This document shows, piece after piece, positions 34,903 to 43,228 of a stretch of 64,000 nt of DNA. The notes under the pieces are model-generated. The model was not told where the DNA came from and searched no databases. It saw nothing but the letters and a program-made list of their open reading frames with translations. Where the stretch lies: contig NZ_CP108088.1 in NCBI RefSeq assembly GCF_036192275.1, positions 1,860,001 to 1,924,000 on the forward strand, read 5' to 3'. The stretch comes from Streptomyces sp. NBC_00250. GTDB taxonomy: Bacteria > Actinomycetota > Actinomycetes > Streptomycetales > Streptomycetaceae. The position numbers and the translations under genes were made by a program. Positions within the stretch are counted from its first letter, which is position 1. Each line of letters starts with the position of its first letter.

Positions 34903-35208
34903 TCAGGCGGCTCCGTGGCCCGGGGCGATCCTCTCCACCCGCTCGGCGAGTTCGAAGTCCTTCTCGGTGACGGCTCCGCCGGCGGAGTGGGTGTTCACGG
35001 ACAGGCCGACGGTGTTGTAGCCGAGGGTCAGATCCGAGTGGTGGTCGAGCTCCTGCTGGATCTGGGCCACGTGGACGACGAGCGCGGTCGCCGCGAAGTG
35101 GTCGCCGAGCCGGTACTCACGGGTGAGGCGGTCGTCTCCGACGGACCAGCCGGGGAGCTCCCGCAGTCGGTCCTCGATCTCCTTCTGCGACAGCGGCTGT
35201 GTGGGCAC
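34903..35208 (-). CDS. 4a-hydroxytetrahydrobiopterin dehydratase (pterin carbinolamine dehydratase)
   Basis: A 101-residue protein of the usual PCD length. The signature is clear: LDHHSDLTLGYNTVGLSVNTHS carries the active-site His pair and the N-terminal half has LPGWSVGDDRLTREY. PCD dehydrates the pterin carbinolamine made by aromatic amino-acid hydroxylases; in actinobacteria without such hydroxylases its role is uncertain and could relate to molybdopterin or folate. GTG at 35208 is the start, with GGAGG upstream. It diverges from the XRE regulator gene. Confidence 0.93.
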   Translation of the reverse strand: MPTQPLSQKEIEDRLRELPGWSVGDDRLTREYRLGDHFAATALVVHVAQIQQELDHHSDLTLGYNTVGLSVNTHSAGGAVTEKDFELAERVERIAPGHGAA

Positions 35209-35287
35209 GGCGGTGCTCCCTCCGGTCGGGTGGCGCGGGTGACGGACAGGGGTCCCAGGGGGAAAGTACCCGGGTCCCCCTCTGGGA

Positions 35288-35293
35288 TACCGT
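35288..35293 (+). promoter_or_regulatory. Leaderless -10 element of the XRE regulator gene
   Basis: TACCGT ending 6 nt before the ATG at 35300. There is no Shine-Dalgarno in the spacer CTGGCC. Confidence 0.6.
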
Positions 35294-35299
35294 CTGGCC

Positions 35300-36127
35300 A
35301 TGACAACTGTCGTGAGCGACACGGGGGTAGGGCCGCTGCTACGCGGTTGGCGTGAGCAGCGGCGGTTGAGCCAGCTGGAGCTGGCGCTGCGCGCGGACTC
35401 CTCGGCGCGGCACATCTCGTTCGTGGAGACGGGGCGCTCCCGGCCCAGCGAGGAGATGGTGCTGAAGCTCGCCGAGCATCTGGAGGTGCCGGTGCGCGAG
35501 CGGAACGCGCTGCTGCTCGCCGCAGGGTACGCGCCCCGGTACGCGGAGTCGCCGCTCGACGCCCCGCGGCTGGAGACGCTGCGGGAGGGCATCGAGCGGC
35601 TGCTGCAGGGGTACGAGCCGTATCCGGCGCTGGTGGTGGACGGCTCGTACACGGTGGTGGCGGCCAACCGGGGCATCGGGCTGCTCCTCGACGGGGTCGC
35701 CGAGCATCTGCTGAGGTCGCCGCTGAACGCGATGCGGCTCACCCTCCACCCGGAGGGTCTGGCGCCCAGGATCCGGAACCTGCCGGAGTGGCGCGGGCAT
35801 CTGCTGCACCAGATGGAGCGTCAGATCGGCTTGGCCCGTTCGGAGTCGCTGCGTGCGCTGTACGAGGAGGTGTCGGCGTATCCGCTGCCGCCCGGCACGG
35901 ACGCCGACGGCGCGTCGAGCGCCCCCGGGCCGGAGGACGTGTACCCGTACTTCGCGCTGCCGCTGCGGATCGAGCACGACGGGCAGGTGCTGTCCTTCGT
36001 GTCGTCGATCTCGACCTTCAACACCCCGCTGGACGTGACGGTCGCCGAGCTGGCCATCGAGACGTTCCTCCCGGCCGACCCGGCGACGGTCGCGTACCTC
36101 CAGGCTCTGCCGCCGTTCAGCGGCTAG
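35300..36127 (+). CDS. XRE-family regulator with MmyB-like ligand-binding domain
   Basis: A 275-residue protein. An N-terminal helix-turn-helix (residues about 13-65; LSQLELALRADSSARHISFVETGRSRPS) is followed by the MmyB-like domain (about 100-270; ALVVDGSYTVVAANRGIGLL, VSSISTFNTPLDVTVAELAIETFLPADP). MmyB domains are thought to bind a lipid-like ligand. Such regulators often sit beside an oxidoreductase or small membrane protein that they control; here the convergent membrane-protein gene overlaps its last 11 bp, and the divergent PCD gene could be a target. Confidence 0.93.
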   Translation: MTTVVSDTGVGPLLRGWREQRRLSQLELALRADSSARHISFVETGRSRPSEEMVLKLAEHLEVPVRERNALLLAAGYAPRYAESPLDAPRLETLREGIERLLQGYEPYPALVVDGSYTVVAANRGIGLLLDGVAEHLLRSPLNAMRLTLHPEGLAPRIRNLPEWRGHLLHQMERQIGLARSESLRALYEEVSAYPLPPGTDADGASSAPGPEDVYPYFALPLRIEHDGQVLSFVSSISTFNTPLDVTVAELAIETFLPADPATVAYLQALPPFSG

Positions 36128-36539
36128 CGGTGACGGCCCTCAGGGCCGCCCACTGGGCGAGGGCGAAGCCGCCGACGGTGGCCGCCTGCATCGGCGTCCA
36201 CACCAGGCCCGCGGTGGTCGGCTCCAGCCAGGCGACGAGGGCGACGATGCTGAGGACGGCCCAGAGCGCGTTGATGTCGACGACGAGCTTCACGCCGAGC
36301 GCCGGGGGCTGCGGGCGGCTCGCGAGCCAGGCGACGCCGGCGGCGTACACGGCGAGCAGGACGCCGAGTTCGAGCAGGAGACCCGCGTCGACCCCGAGGA
36401 ACTCCCCGAGCGGGCCGGAGGCGACGGCGTAGGCGATCCCGTTGGCTCCGGTGACGACGGCGTCGAGGGCGAGGAAGCGGCGCACCGCGGACTGGGGTCG
36501 GGTGGTGCGGGCAAGACCGGCGAGCAGGGCCTGGGACAT
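36117..36539 (-). CDS. Small integral membrane protein of unknown function
   Basis: A 140-residue protein with four predicted membrane helices (about residues 22-45, 52-72, 85-105 and 112-135) linked by short loops, typical of Streptomyces DoxX-sized hypothetical membrane proteins. No catalytic motif is seen. Its stop overlaps the end of the XRE regulator gene on the other strand by 11 bp. The ATG at 36539 has GGAGGGTGATCCGTC upstream, a good ribosome site. The function is not recognised. Confidence 0.8.
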   Translation of the reverse strand: MSQALLAGLARTTRPQSAVRRFLALDAVVTGANGIAYAVASGPLGEFLGVDAGLLLELGVLLAVYAAGVAWLASRPQPPALGVKLVVDINALWAVLSIVALVAWLEPTTAGLVWTPMQAATVGGFALAQWAALRAVTASR

Positions 36540-36800
36540 GACGGATCACCCTCCATGGGGGACGTTCGCGCTGGTGGTGGCCCCGGAGCCCGAGCGGAGT
36601 GCGCCGCCCGGGTTCCGGTGTTCATGAGCATGCCGGGCGGGGCGGAGGGGGTCGATTACCTGAGGGGTAATGCGCGTGCGACGGGGCGGCGTTCCCGGGC
36701 CCTCCGGTCGGATTCGGAACAGCGCGTCGTCGGTCCCCTTGCGTGAGTATTGTTCGCGCCGGGGTGGCCGGGAGTGGTCGCCCCGGAGGGGGAGAGACAC

Positions 36801-38009
36801 ATGGCGTGGAACAGGGAACGGGCCCGCATGGTGGCCACCGGGGACGATCACGCGGTGACGCCCGCGGAGCTCTTCTTCGACCTGGTGTTCGTGTACGCGA
36901 TCACCCAGGTCACCGCCTTGATGGCGGCCGCACCCTCGCCGGTGCGGGTGGTCGGCGCGATGGTCGTGCTCGCGCTGCTGTGGTGGTGCTGGTGCTGCTT
37001 CGCCTGGCTGGGGAACGTCGTACGGGCCGACTCCGGCGCCCTGTTCGGGGTCCTCGTCACGGTCATGGCCGTCGTCCTGATCGTGTCGCTCGCGGTTCCG
37101 GACGTGTTCGCGGACGAGCCGGGCGGGCTGTCGACGCCGCTGGTGTTCGTGCTCTGTTACGGGGCGGTGCGCGCCCTGCATCTGGTCTCGTACTGGATCT
37201 CCAGCCCCGGCGACCCCGCCCTGCGCGCCACCCTGCGCCGTACGGCCCTGACGTCCGTCGTCCCGCCGCTGGTGCTGCTCCTGATCGGCAGCGCGTACAG
37301 CGGACGGGTCCAACTCCTGCTGTGGCTGGGGGCGGTGGTCGTCGACTACCTCGGCATCTTCGTCACCGGCGGCTCCGGCTGGCGGGTCAACTCCCCCGGG
37401 CACTTCTCCGAGCGCCACGGTCTGATCGTGATCATCGCGCTCGGCGAGTCCATCGTCGCGATGGGCGTCGGCGTCTCCGGGCTCCCGCTCACCTTCGCCG
37501 TGCTCGGTGCCTCGGCCGCCGGGCTGCTGCTGTCGGCCGGGCTGTGGCGGCTGTACTTCCGGCAGCTCGGCGAGGCGGCCGAGCACCGGCTCGCCGGTCT
37601 CCAGGGCGACGAGCGCACACGGTTCGCACGGGACGTGTACACCTTCCTGCACCTTCCGCTGGTCGCGGGTGTGGTGCTGTGCGCGCTCGGTATGAAGAAG
37701 GTCCTCCAACAGGTCGCCGACACCGGCCACTACGGCCTCGCCGAGCCGCTGCACGGGGTCGTCGCCTGGTCGCTGACGGGTGGCGTCGGGGTGTACCTCC
37801 TCGGGGCGGCGGCGATCGTGCTGCGCACCACGGGCCGGCGGCCGACCGCGCTGGCCGCGGGCGGCGTGTGCTGTCTGGCGGCGGGCCCGCTCGTCGGCCT
37901 CGTCCCGGCCATGGTGGCGCTCGTGGCCCTCGCCACCGTCGCGGCGGCCCTGGTCTGGCTGCACGGCCGCCGGCAGGACCGGACGTTCGAGGCCGTGGAG
38001 GCGGCCTGA
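36801..38009 (+). CDS. ltrA: Low temperature requirement protein A (LtrA) family
   Basis: A 402-residue polytopic membrane protein of the LtrA family. The N-terminal PAELFFDLVFVYAITQVTALM is the family hallmark, and FSERHGLIVIIALGESIVAMGVG marks the centre. About eleven to twelve membrane helices are predicted. LtrA was named from a Listeria mutant unable to grow in the cold; the molecular role is unknown. The ATG at 36801 is used because GGAGGGGGAG lies just upstream; the frame stays open 17 codons further but without family similarity. Confidence 0.92.
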   Translation: MAWNRERARMVATGDDHAVTPAELFFDLVFVYAITQVTALMAAAPSPVRVVGAMVVLALLWWCWCCFAWLGNVVRADSGALFGVLVTVMAVVLIVSLAVPDVFADEPGGLSTPLVFVLCYGAVRALHLVSYWISSPGDPALRATLRRTALTSVVPPLVLLLIGSAYSGRVQLLLWLGAVVVDYLGIFVTGGSGWRVNSPGHFSERHGLIVIIALGESIVAMGVGVSGLPLTFAVLGASAAGLLLSAGLWRLYFRQLGEAAEHRLAGLQGDERTRFARDVYTFLHLPLVAGVVLCALGMKKVLQQVADTGHYGLAEPLHGVVAWSLTGGVGVYLLGAAAIVLRTTGRRPTALAAGGVCCLAAGPLVGLVPAMVALVALATVAAALVWLHGRRQDRTFEAVEAA

Positions 38010-38244
38010 GGAAGAGGGCCGCGAGAGGGGGCAGACGCAGAGGGCCGAGGGGGCAGAGGCAGCGGACCAGGAGGGCAACGTCGTGCGGCAGGGGCCCGGC
38101 GGAGGGGTCCGAGAGCGAGCCCCGAGGCCCACGGCACCGCACGTCCCCGCCGCCGGATTGGAGGATCGTCGCGCTCCTGCGTACCGCGCCGGGCCGATCG
38201 GACAAGGCTTGTGCGCCGGGACCACGCCGACGCGTCTGCGTCGT

Positions 38245-38250
38245 CACACT
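38245..38250 (+). promoter_or_regulatory. Leaderless -10 element of the IclR gene
   Basis: CACACT ending 6 nt before the ATG at 38257; no Shine-Dalgarno is present. Confidence 0.45.
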
Positions 38251-38256
38251 GGCCCC

Positions 38257-39006
38257 ATGCCTCCCACCGGCCCCACTCTCATAGGCTCCGTCCGGCGCGC
38301 CCTGGCTCTCCTCGAACTCGTCGCCGAGCACGGCGAGCTCACCGCCAAGCGTCTCTCCCGCATGGCGGGCCTGCCGCTCCCCACCACGTACCACCTGCTG
38401 CGCACCCTCGTCCACGACGGACATCTGCGGAACGAGCGCGGGGCGTTCCGGCTGGGGCCCGCCGCGCCGCGGCTCACGGGGGCGGGGCGGATGCAGGGCG
38501 CCCGGCTTCCCGAGTGGCTGCGGATGCTGGGCGAGGATCTGGACGCGCCCGTCTACTACGCCGTCCTGGCCGGGGAGGAGGTCGAACTCGCCGCCGTGGT
38601 GGACACCCCGGGGCGCCCGGCCGTCGAGGAGTGGGCGGAGTTCCGCGCCACCGCCCACGCCCACGCGCTCGGGCAGTGCCTGCTCGCACAGCTGGACACG
38701 GAGGACCGCAGGGCCTATCTGGCGCGGCGGCCGGTGAGCCGGCTGACGCCGCGGACGGTTCGGGACGAGGAGGCGCTGATGCGCCGGCTCGCCGGGGTCC
38801 GCCGGGGCGCGCCGGTGGTCGAGCGGGAGGAGTACCTCCTGGGCACGGTGTGCGGGGCCGTGCCGATCACGGTGGGCGGGGTGCACTCGGCGGTGGGCTT
38901 CTCACTGCCGGTGAGCGAGGAGGACCGCCTCGGCTCGACCGCGGTCCGGCTGCGCGAGCGGCTGGAACGGGGCCTGAGGGAACACGCGTTCACCGTACTG
39001 ACCTGA
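38257..39006 (+). CDS. IclR-family transcriptional regulator
   Basis: A 249-residue IclR protein: winged helix at residues about 8-70 (ALALLELVAEHGELTAKRLSRMAGLPLPTTYHLLRTL) and the effector domain from about residue 85 (YYAVLAGEEVELAAVVDTPG, TAHAHALGQCLLAQL, VGFSLPVSEED). Such proteins respond to small organic acids or aromatics. Neighbours give no obvious target; the LtrA gene upstream is on the same strand, 247 bp away. Its last 17 bp overlap a truncated hydrolase-domain gene on the other strand. Confidence 0.93.
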   Translation: MPPTGPTLIGSVRRALALLELVAEHGELTAKRLSRMAGLPLPTTYHLLRTLVHDGHLRNERGAFRLGPAAPRLTGAGRMQGARLPEWLRMLGEDLDAPVYYAVLAGEEVELAAVVDTPGRPAVEEWAEFRATAHAHALGQCLLAQLDTEDRRAYLARRPVSRLTPRTVRDEEALMRRLAGVRRGAPVVEREEYLLGTVCGAVPITVGGVHSAVGFSLPVSEEDRLGSTAVRLRERLERGLREHAFTVLT

Positions 39007-39433
39007 CGCCCGGCCCGGGGCTGGTCACGCGGCGGCCGTACCCCGTCGCCCGGCACCCGGCACCCGGCAGGGCCCGGACGATCCGGGCGAGGCCGGATCC
39101 GAGGAGGTACCCGATGACGGCGGTGATCCCGCCGACGACGCCCTGGAGGTACCGGGGGCGGGGCACCAGGGAGGGCGTGAGGCTCGACCGGAAGACCGTG
39201 GCGAAGCAGAGCGCGACGAGGTCGGGCCGGCGGCGGATGCGGTACGAGGGGTCCGGGCGGTCCCGGTAGGGGCGCTGCGCGAAGGCGAGGAGCCGGTCGG
39301 CGGCGCGGCGCGGGAGGGGCGGACGGGGAGGGGCGCCGGCGGTGGCTTCGGGGCCTCGCGCGGTCTCCGGCTCCCCGCCGGACGCGGGTCCGGCGGACCG
39401 ATCGGGGCTGGTGTTCCGGTCGGTCGAGGTCAT
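38990..39433 (-). pseudogene. N-terminal fragment of an Abhydrolase_9-type alpha/beta hydrolase
   Basis: A 147-residue open frame. Residues 1-45 are a disordered Pro/Ala/Gly tail. Residues about 70-120 (FATVFRSSLTPSLVPRPRYLQG and GGITAVIGYLLGSGLARIVR) match the start of the membrane N-terminal domain of alpha/beta hydrolases about 500 residues long (Abhydrolase_9_N). The remaining membrane helices and the whole catalytic domain are missing and replaced by about 20 unrelated residues overlapping the IclR 3' end. A remnant truncated by rearrangement is the simplest view; a stable short protein cannot be excluded. Confidence 0.55.
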
Positions 39434-39510
39434 CGGAACACCCTCGCACGCCCGAACACCGGTACGCAGATCGGATTTCGCCGTGGCCCGCGTCGGGGCG
39501 TGACGGAGGG

Positions 39511-39744
39511 TCAGCGGACGGGGCCCTCCCGGTACGTGGACTCCTTCCGGTACGCCTCCTTCCCGTACGTGGGCTCGTCCCGGTACGTGGGCGGCTCGGG
39601 TGCCGGAGTCGGAGCCGGAGCCGGGGCGGGGGCGGGGGCGGCGGCCGGGGCGGCGGGCTCGGGCGCCGGATGTCCGGAGCGCTGGGCCCGGGAGGCCTCG
39701 GCGCGCAGCAGGGCCTGGAGGACGGCGAACGGGTCGACGGGCAT
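39511..39744 (-). CDS. Small low-complexity protein, function unknown
   Basis: A 77-residue protein. It begins MPVDPFAVLQALLRAEASRAQ, a short amphipathic helix, followed by an Ala/Pro repeat region and a charged C-terminal part with repeated YRxExTYxxE-like units (YRDEPTYGKEAYRKESTYRE), coded by repeats of GGTACGT-type words in the DNA. The ATG at 39744 has GAGGAG 7 nt upstream, which supports translation. No family is recognised. It lies 61 bp after a gene for a small anchored protein on the same strand, possibly one operon. Confidence 0.6.
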   Translation of the reverse strand: MPVDPFAVLQALLRAEASRAQRSGHPAPEPAAPAAAPAPAPAPAPTPAPEPPTYRDEPTYGKEAYRKESTYREGPVR

Positions 39745-39805
39745 GGCGAAGCTCCTCATGGTGCGGAGGGGTGATGTGGGGGGACTGCGCGGAGGCGTGG
39801 GCCTC

Positions 39806-40192
39806 TCAGCAGCGCATCACCACGCACCGGAGCGCGTCGCCGCGCGGGGCGGGTACGGGGGCGGGGGCCGGGGTCCTGCGGTGCCTGGCGGCGCCGTGCC
39901 GCAGGCGCTGGGGCCGGACCGGGCGGAGGCCCGTCCGGTGCCGTCGGGAGCGGCCGGGGAGTCCGGCCTCGGTGGCGGCCGGCTCGTGGGTCTCGCCGCT
40001 CGGGTCGGACGCCGGGGACGCGGCGGCGGGCCGGAGTTCGGCGCCGCCGGTGAGCAGGCCGGCGGCCCCGGTGCCGAACAGGGCGGCGAGGACGAGGAGC
40101 AGCACGATCCAGCGGCGCCCTCGGGGGTCCGGGCGCGCCGGGCGGTCCGCCGGGGCGGCGGACGCGGGGGTCGGCTCGGGCGCGGGGCTCAC
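39806..40192 (-). CDS. Small single-pass membrane protein, function unknown
   Basis: A 128-residue protein. A proline-rich cytoplasmic segment of about 25 residues precedes one hydrophobic helix (WIVLLLVLAALFGTGAAGLL), followed by an Arg/Pro-rich extracytoplasmic tail ending in CVVMRC. GTG at 40192 is the presumed start; its ribosome site is weak. The tail is low in complexity and the gene call rests on the membrane segment and codon use, so confidence is moderate. Confidence 0.45.
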   Translation of the reverse strand: MSPAPEPTPASAAPADRPARPDPRGRRWIVLLLVLAALFGTGAAGLLTGGAELRPAAASPASDPSGETHEPAATEAGLPGRSRRHRTGLRPVRPQRLRHGAARHRRTPAPAPVPAPRGDALRCVVMRC

Positions 40193-40295
40193 GCTGATCC
40201 GTACTGCCCCGCCGGGGTCGCGGCACGGCGTCCCGGGGCCGAGATCCGCCCGTGCGGCCTACGGGTGGGGCCCCTTGTTCACCGATTCACCACAC

Positions 40296-40323
40296 CGGTG
40301 GTCGCGCGGCAGCCGCACCACCG
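40296..40323 (-). terminator. Hairpin after the holin/phosphodiesterase gene
   Basis: CGGTGGT and ACCACCG pair (7 bp) and an inner GCGGC/GCCGC stem continues the hairpin with a small bulge, 38 bp after the stop at 40361. Confidence 0.55.
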
Positions 40324-40360
40324 TCGTACCGCGGTCACGTCGGCCGTCAGGACGTACACA

Positions 40361-42502
40361 TCAGTGGTTCTTGTCCTGCGCGACCGGCCCGTCAACCGGA
40401 AGAAGTGGTTCCGACCCGCCTGTGGGCGGTGAGATGTCCAGCGGCACCTGCGGCCCGGAGCACTCGCGCAGCCAGCGCCGCAGCACCCGGTGCACGTGCT
40501 CCGCGCCGACCAGCTCCTCCCCCGCGCCGACGGGCGGCGACAGCTCCGGCGGCGAGAGGAGGAAGGGGTGCGACTGCTCGCCGCCGAGGCCGCCGTGGGA
40601 GCCGATCTGTTCCTCGAAGGCGTGCACGGTCCCGGTCGCCGGGTCGTACATCGAGTTGACCATGATGTCCGCGACGTGCGGGAAGCCGTCCGTACGCCGT
40701 ACCGCCCGCGCCGCGCCCCGCCCGAAGACGGCGAGCGGGCCCCCGTCGTCGAGCTCCGCGACCGGCACCTCCACTCCGTCGCGGGCGAGCACCACCGAGC
40801 CGTGCTCGGCGCTCGCCACGAGCACGAAGCCGACGCCCGGGTGGTGCGCCAGGGTGCGGAGCAGGGCCGGGTGGCGCCGGTCGATCTCCTCCCGGGTCAT
40901 CCGGTGCGGCACGTCGGGGAAGGAGATGAGACCGAGGTTGCCGGAGGCGAGGACGACCGGCTCGGAGGGCCGGGCGGGCAGCTCCCGCGCCGTCTCGCCG
41001 CTCTCGTCCACCGGCCGGTGCAGCGCGAGACGCAGCGCGTCCCTGGCCGCGTCGCGCGCCTCCGAGCCGCTGCGGGTCCGGCGCACCCGGCGCGGCACCG
41101 GAAGGCCGCAGCCCGCCCTGACCAGCTCCTTGAGCGTCAGCCCGTACGCCCCTTCGAAGGTCTCGCCGGGGCTCTGCCCGTGGTCGGACAGGAGCACGAT
41201 CCGGTACGGGCGGGGGGCGTGCTCGGCGACGGTGGCGATCAGCCCGATCGAGCGGTCGAGGCGCCGCAGCACCTGGTCGGTGTCCCGGCCGTGCGGGCCC
41301 GAGTGGTGGGCCACCTCGTCGTACGCGACGAGGTCGGCATAGACGGCGGTCCGCCCGGCGAGCATGTCGCCCATCACGGCGGAGACCACGACGTCCCGCT
41401 CCACGACCGTGGCGAAGGCGCGGACGAAGGGGTACGTGCCGCCGCGCGAGACCCTCGGGGTCTCGCGGCGCAGCAGCGCCCGGGTGGACTGGAACATCTC
41501 GCGGACGCACTCGGTGACCAGCGATCCGGCGGTACGGACGGCGTTGGCCGGGTCGGAGAAGTACGCGAAGTAGCCGGCGCGCGAACGGTTGCGAGGGCCG
41601 CGCCGGGCGGCCATCGACAGGACGAGCGCGAGCTGGTCGGCGCCGCCGCTGAACAGGTTGCCGCGCGAGGCCCCGTCGAAGGTGAGCAGGCCGCCGTCCC
41701 CGGTGCGGCGCACGGCCCGGCGCTGGAGCTCCACCGCACTGGCCGGGCGGTTCGACACCATGAGTCGGCCGGTGTCCTTCTCGTACCAGCGGAAGGCGGG
41801 CACGTCCTCGTTGGAGCCGTGCAGGATGCCGAGCTGGCTCGCGCCGGTCTGGCTGGACCAGTCGGTGCGCCAGGGGGTGAGGTGGTGGCCGGCGTCCAGC
41901 CAGGCCGCGACGGTCGGCATGAGGCCGTCGGCGACGGCGCCGCGCAGGACGTGGTGCCCGACGCCGTCGAGCTGGAGGAAGACCGTGCCGGGGACCTGCT
42001 CGGGCGCGCCGTCCGACGCACGGGGCCGGGTGCGACCGGTCAGCCGGTAGAGACGGCGCCGGTAGGCGTCGTCGTCGCGGACCGCGAGGCCGGTGGAGGT
42101 CGCCGAGGCGACGGCGGACATGACGGCGGCGACCACGACGGCGGTCTCGGGGTTCGCGGCGCCGCGCCCGTCGGGGATCAGCCAGAGCGCGACGAGCAGC
42201 AGGGAACCGTTGAGGAAGAAGACGAGCAGGCCGAGGACGAGGGCCGGGACGAGCAGCAGGGCCCGCACGATCACCGGCCACACGAGCGCGCCGAGCAGAC
42301 CGAACGCGCCGGCCGCCGCGGCGGCGGTGAGCGCCGTCCTCGTGAAGCTGTCGCCGTCGGCCGACTGCAGCTCGAAGTCGGGAAGCAGCCCGGCGAGGAT
42401 CAGCATCGTGAGCGTGGACACCGCCCACACCACGATCACCCGCCCGAGTGCACTGCCCGCGGACCGCCAGCGGTCGGCGCCACCCCATCGCCCGTCACCC
42501 AC
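40361..42502 (-). CDS. Phage-holin-like membrane domain fused to an alkaline phosphatase superfamily phosphodiesterase
   Basis: A 713-residue protein. Residues about 15-135 contain four hydrophobic helices resembling the holin superfamily IV membrane domain (MLILAGLLPDFELQ). From about residue 165 a type I phosphodiesterase domain follows: TVFLQLDGVGHHVL (metal Asp), the WSSQTGASQLGILHGSNEDVPAFRWYEK nucleophile region, YADLVAYDEVAHHSGPHG, VLLSDHGQSPGETF and a C-terminal IGSHGGLGGEQSHPFLLSP His motif. A membrane-bound, probably outward-facing phosphatase or phosphodiesterase is likely. GTG start with AAAGGTGAAG upstream. The function of such fusions, common in actinobacteria, is unknown to me. 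Confidence 0.88.
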   Translation of the reverse strand: MGDGRWGGADRWRSAGSALGRVIVVWAVSTLTMLILAGLLPDFELQSADGDSFTRTALTAAAAAGAFGLLGALVWPVIVRALLLVPALVLGLLVFFLNGSLLLVALWLIPDGRGAANPETAVVVAAVMSAVASATSTGLAVRDDDAYRRRLYRLTGRTRPRASDGAPEQVPGTVFLQLDGVGHHVLRGAVADGLMPTVAAWLDAGHHLTPWRTDWSSQTGASQLGILHGSNEDVPAFRWYEKDTGRLMVSNRPASAVELQRRAVRRTGDGGLLTFDGASRGNLFSGGADQLALVLSMAARRGPRNRSRAGYFAYFSDPANAVRTAGSLVTECVREMFQSTRALLRRETPRVSRGGTYPFVRAFATVVERDVVVSAVMGDMLAGRTAVYADLVAYDEVAHHSGPHGRDTDQVLRRLDRSIGLIATVAEHAPRPYRIVLLSDHGQSPGETFEGAYGLTLKELVRAGCGLPVPRRVRRTRSGSEARDAARDALRLALHRPVDESGETARELPARPSEPVVLASGNLGLISFPDVPHRMTREEIDRRHPALLRTLAHHPGVGFVLVASAEHGSVVLARDGVEVPVAELDDGGPLAVFGRGAARAVRRTDGFPHVADIMVNSMYDPATGTVHAFEEQIGSHGGLGGEQSHPFLLSPPELSPPVGAGEELVGAEHVHRVLRRWLRECSGPQVPLDISPPTGGSEPLLPVDGPVAQDKNH

Positions 42503-42635
42503 GCCCGCTTCACCTTTCGCCCGTTTCCTGCCTCAAGCGTGGCACAACGCCCACGATCGGCGGGGAAAACGGGTGAGGGCGACCGGCCCGGGTGTGTCAG
42601 GTCGCACGTCGGGGCGGTCGTGTGCGTAGGGGGAC

Positions 42636-42663
42636 GGTACGACTGCTCGGCAGCCGTCGTACC
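42636..42663 (-). terminator. Second of two tandem hairpins after the 138-residue protein gene
   Basis: GGTACGAC and GTCGTACC pair perfectly; after one mismatch the inner GCT/AGC continue around a CGGC loop. It shares its AGCCGTCGTACC arm with the neighbouring hairpin. Confidence 0.65.
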
Positions 42664-42695
42664 GGGTGCGACGGCTCAGCAGCCGTCGTACCCGG
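42662..42695 (-). terminator. First of two tandem hairpins, overlapping a stop codon
   Basis: A stem of about 15 bp (one G-T pair; arms 42662-42676 and 42681-42695, loop CAGC). The TGA of the minus-strand gene (42676-42678) lies at the loop, so the last codons form one arm. Confidence 0.65.
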
Positions 42696-43092
42696 CCGTC
42701 GGCATGGAGAGCCTCCGGTGCACCCCCGCCTTGGCCGCCGCGTCGTACGTCGGTTCGTACGCCGGCTCGTCGGGACAGGCGGTCTCCACCCGTACCCCGC
42801 GCCGCGCGCACTCGGCGCGGAAGCCGGGCACGGAGGTCAACGCGCGCGCGAGGACCCGCTCGTTGGCGGCGACGAAGAGGTCGACCGCCCCCGCCTCCAC
42901 GTCCGCCCACAGCGCCTCGTGGTCGGGCCTGATTCCGTAGAACAGCAGCTGGCGGGCGACCACGTACCCCTTGTCGTCGGCCCAGCGGGCGCACACCGCG
43001 TGCTGACCGCGCGTGTCGACAAGAAAGGGTTCGCTGTCCAGCTCTTCGAGCGGGGTGAGGCTGGCGATCGCCGCCACCCGAACGTCGTCCAT
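42676..43092 (-). CDS. Conserved hypothetical protein, 138 residues
   Basis: A soluble protein without signal peptide or membrane helix. It contains LFYGIRPDHEALWADVEAGAVDLFVAANERVLARAL and a Cys-containing C-terminal half (RAECARRGVRVETACPDEPAYEPTYD). No family or active-site pattern is recognised. The ATG at 43092 follows a TAGGGT element by 6 nt, giving a leaderless message. Its 3' end lies inside the first of two tandem hairpins. It stands alone between a phosphodiesterase gene and a divergent MBL-fold gene. Confidence 0.75.
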   Translation of the reverse strand: MDDVRVAAIASLTPLEELDSEPFLVDTRGQHAVCARWADDKGYVVARQLLFYGIRPDHEALWADVEAGAVDLFVAANERVLARALTSVPGFRAECARRGVRVETACPDEPAYEPTYDAAAKAGVHRRLSMPTAGYDGC

Positions 43093-43098
43093 GGGCCG

Positions 43099-43104
43099 AC
43101 CCTA
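43099..43104 (-). promoter_or_regulatory. Leaderless -10 element of the 138-residue protein gene
   Basis: TAGGGT on the minus strand, ending 6 nt before the ATG at 43092, with no Shine-Dalgarno. Confidence 0.5.
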
Positions 43105-43228
43105 CTGCGGGACGGCACGGCCGAACATCCTCCGGGGCACGCTCCGGACATTTACCCTCGATACGGAGTGAGGGTACGACCGCGGACATCGTGAACGGCG
43201 GCCGGCGCCCGCGACGACGGAAGGCGGC

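Noticed and set aside
40340..40365. TACACATCAG word shared with the repeat region near 13484-13494
   Set aside because: A 10-bp match between two distant places in 64 kb has little weight, and the surrounding bases differ.
40361..42502. Prophage lysis gene because of the holin-like domain
   Set aside because: The holin-like helices are fused to a phosphodiesterase in a chromosomal setting with no phage genes nearby; such fusions are common in actinobacteria.
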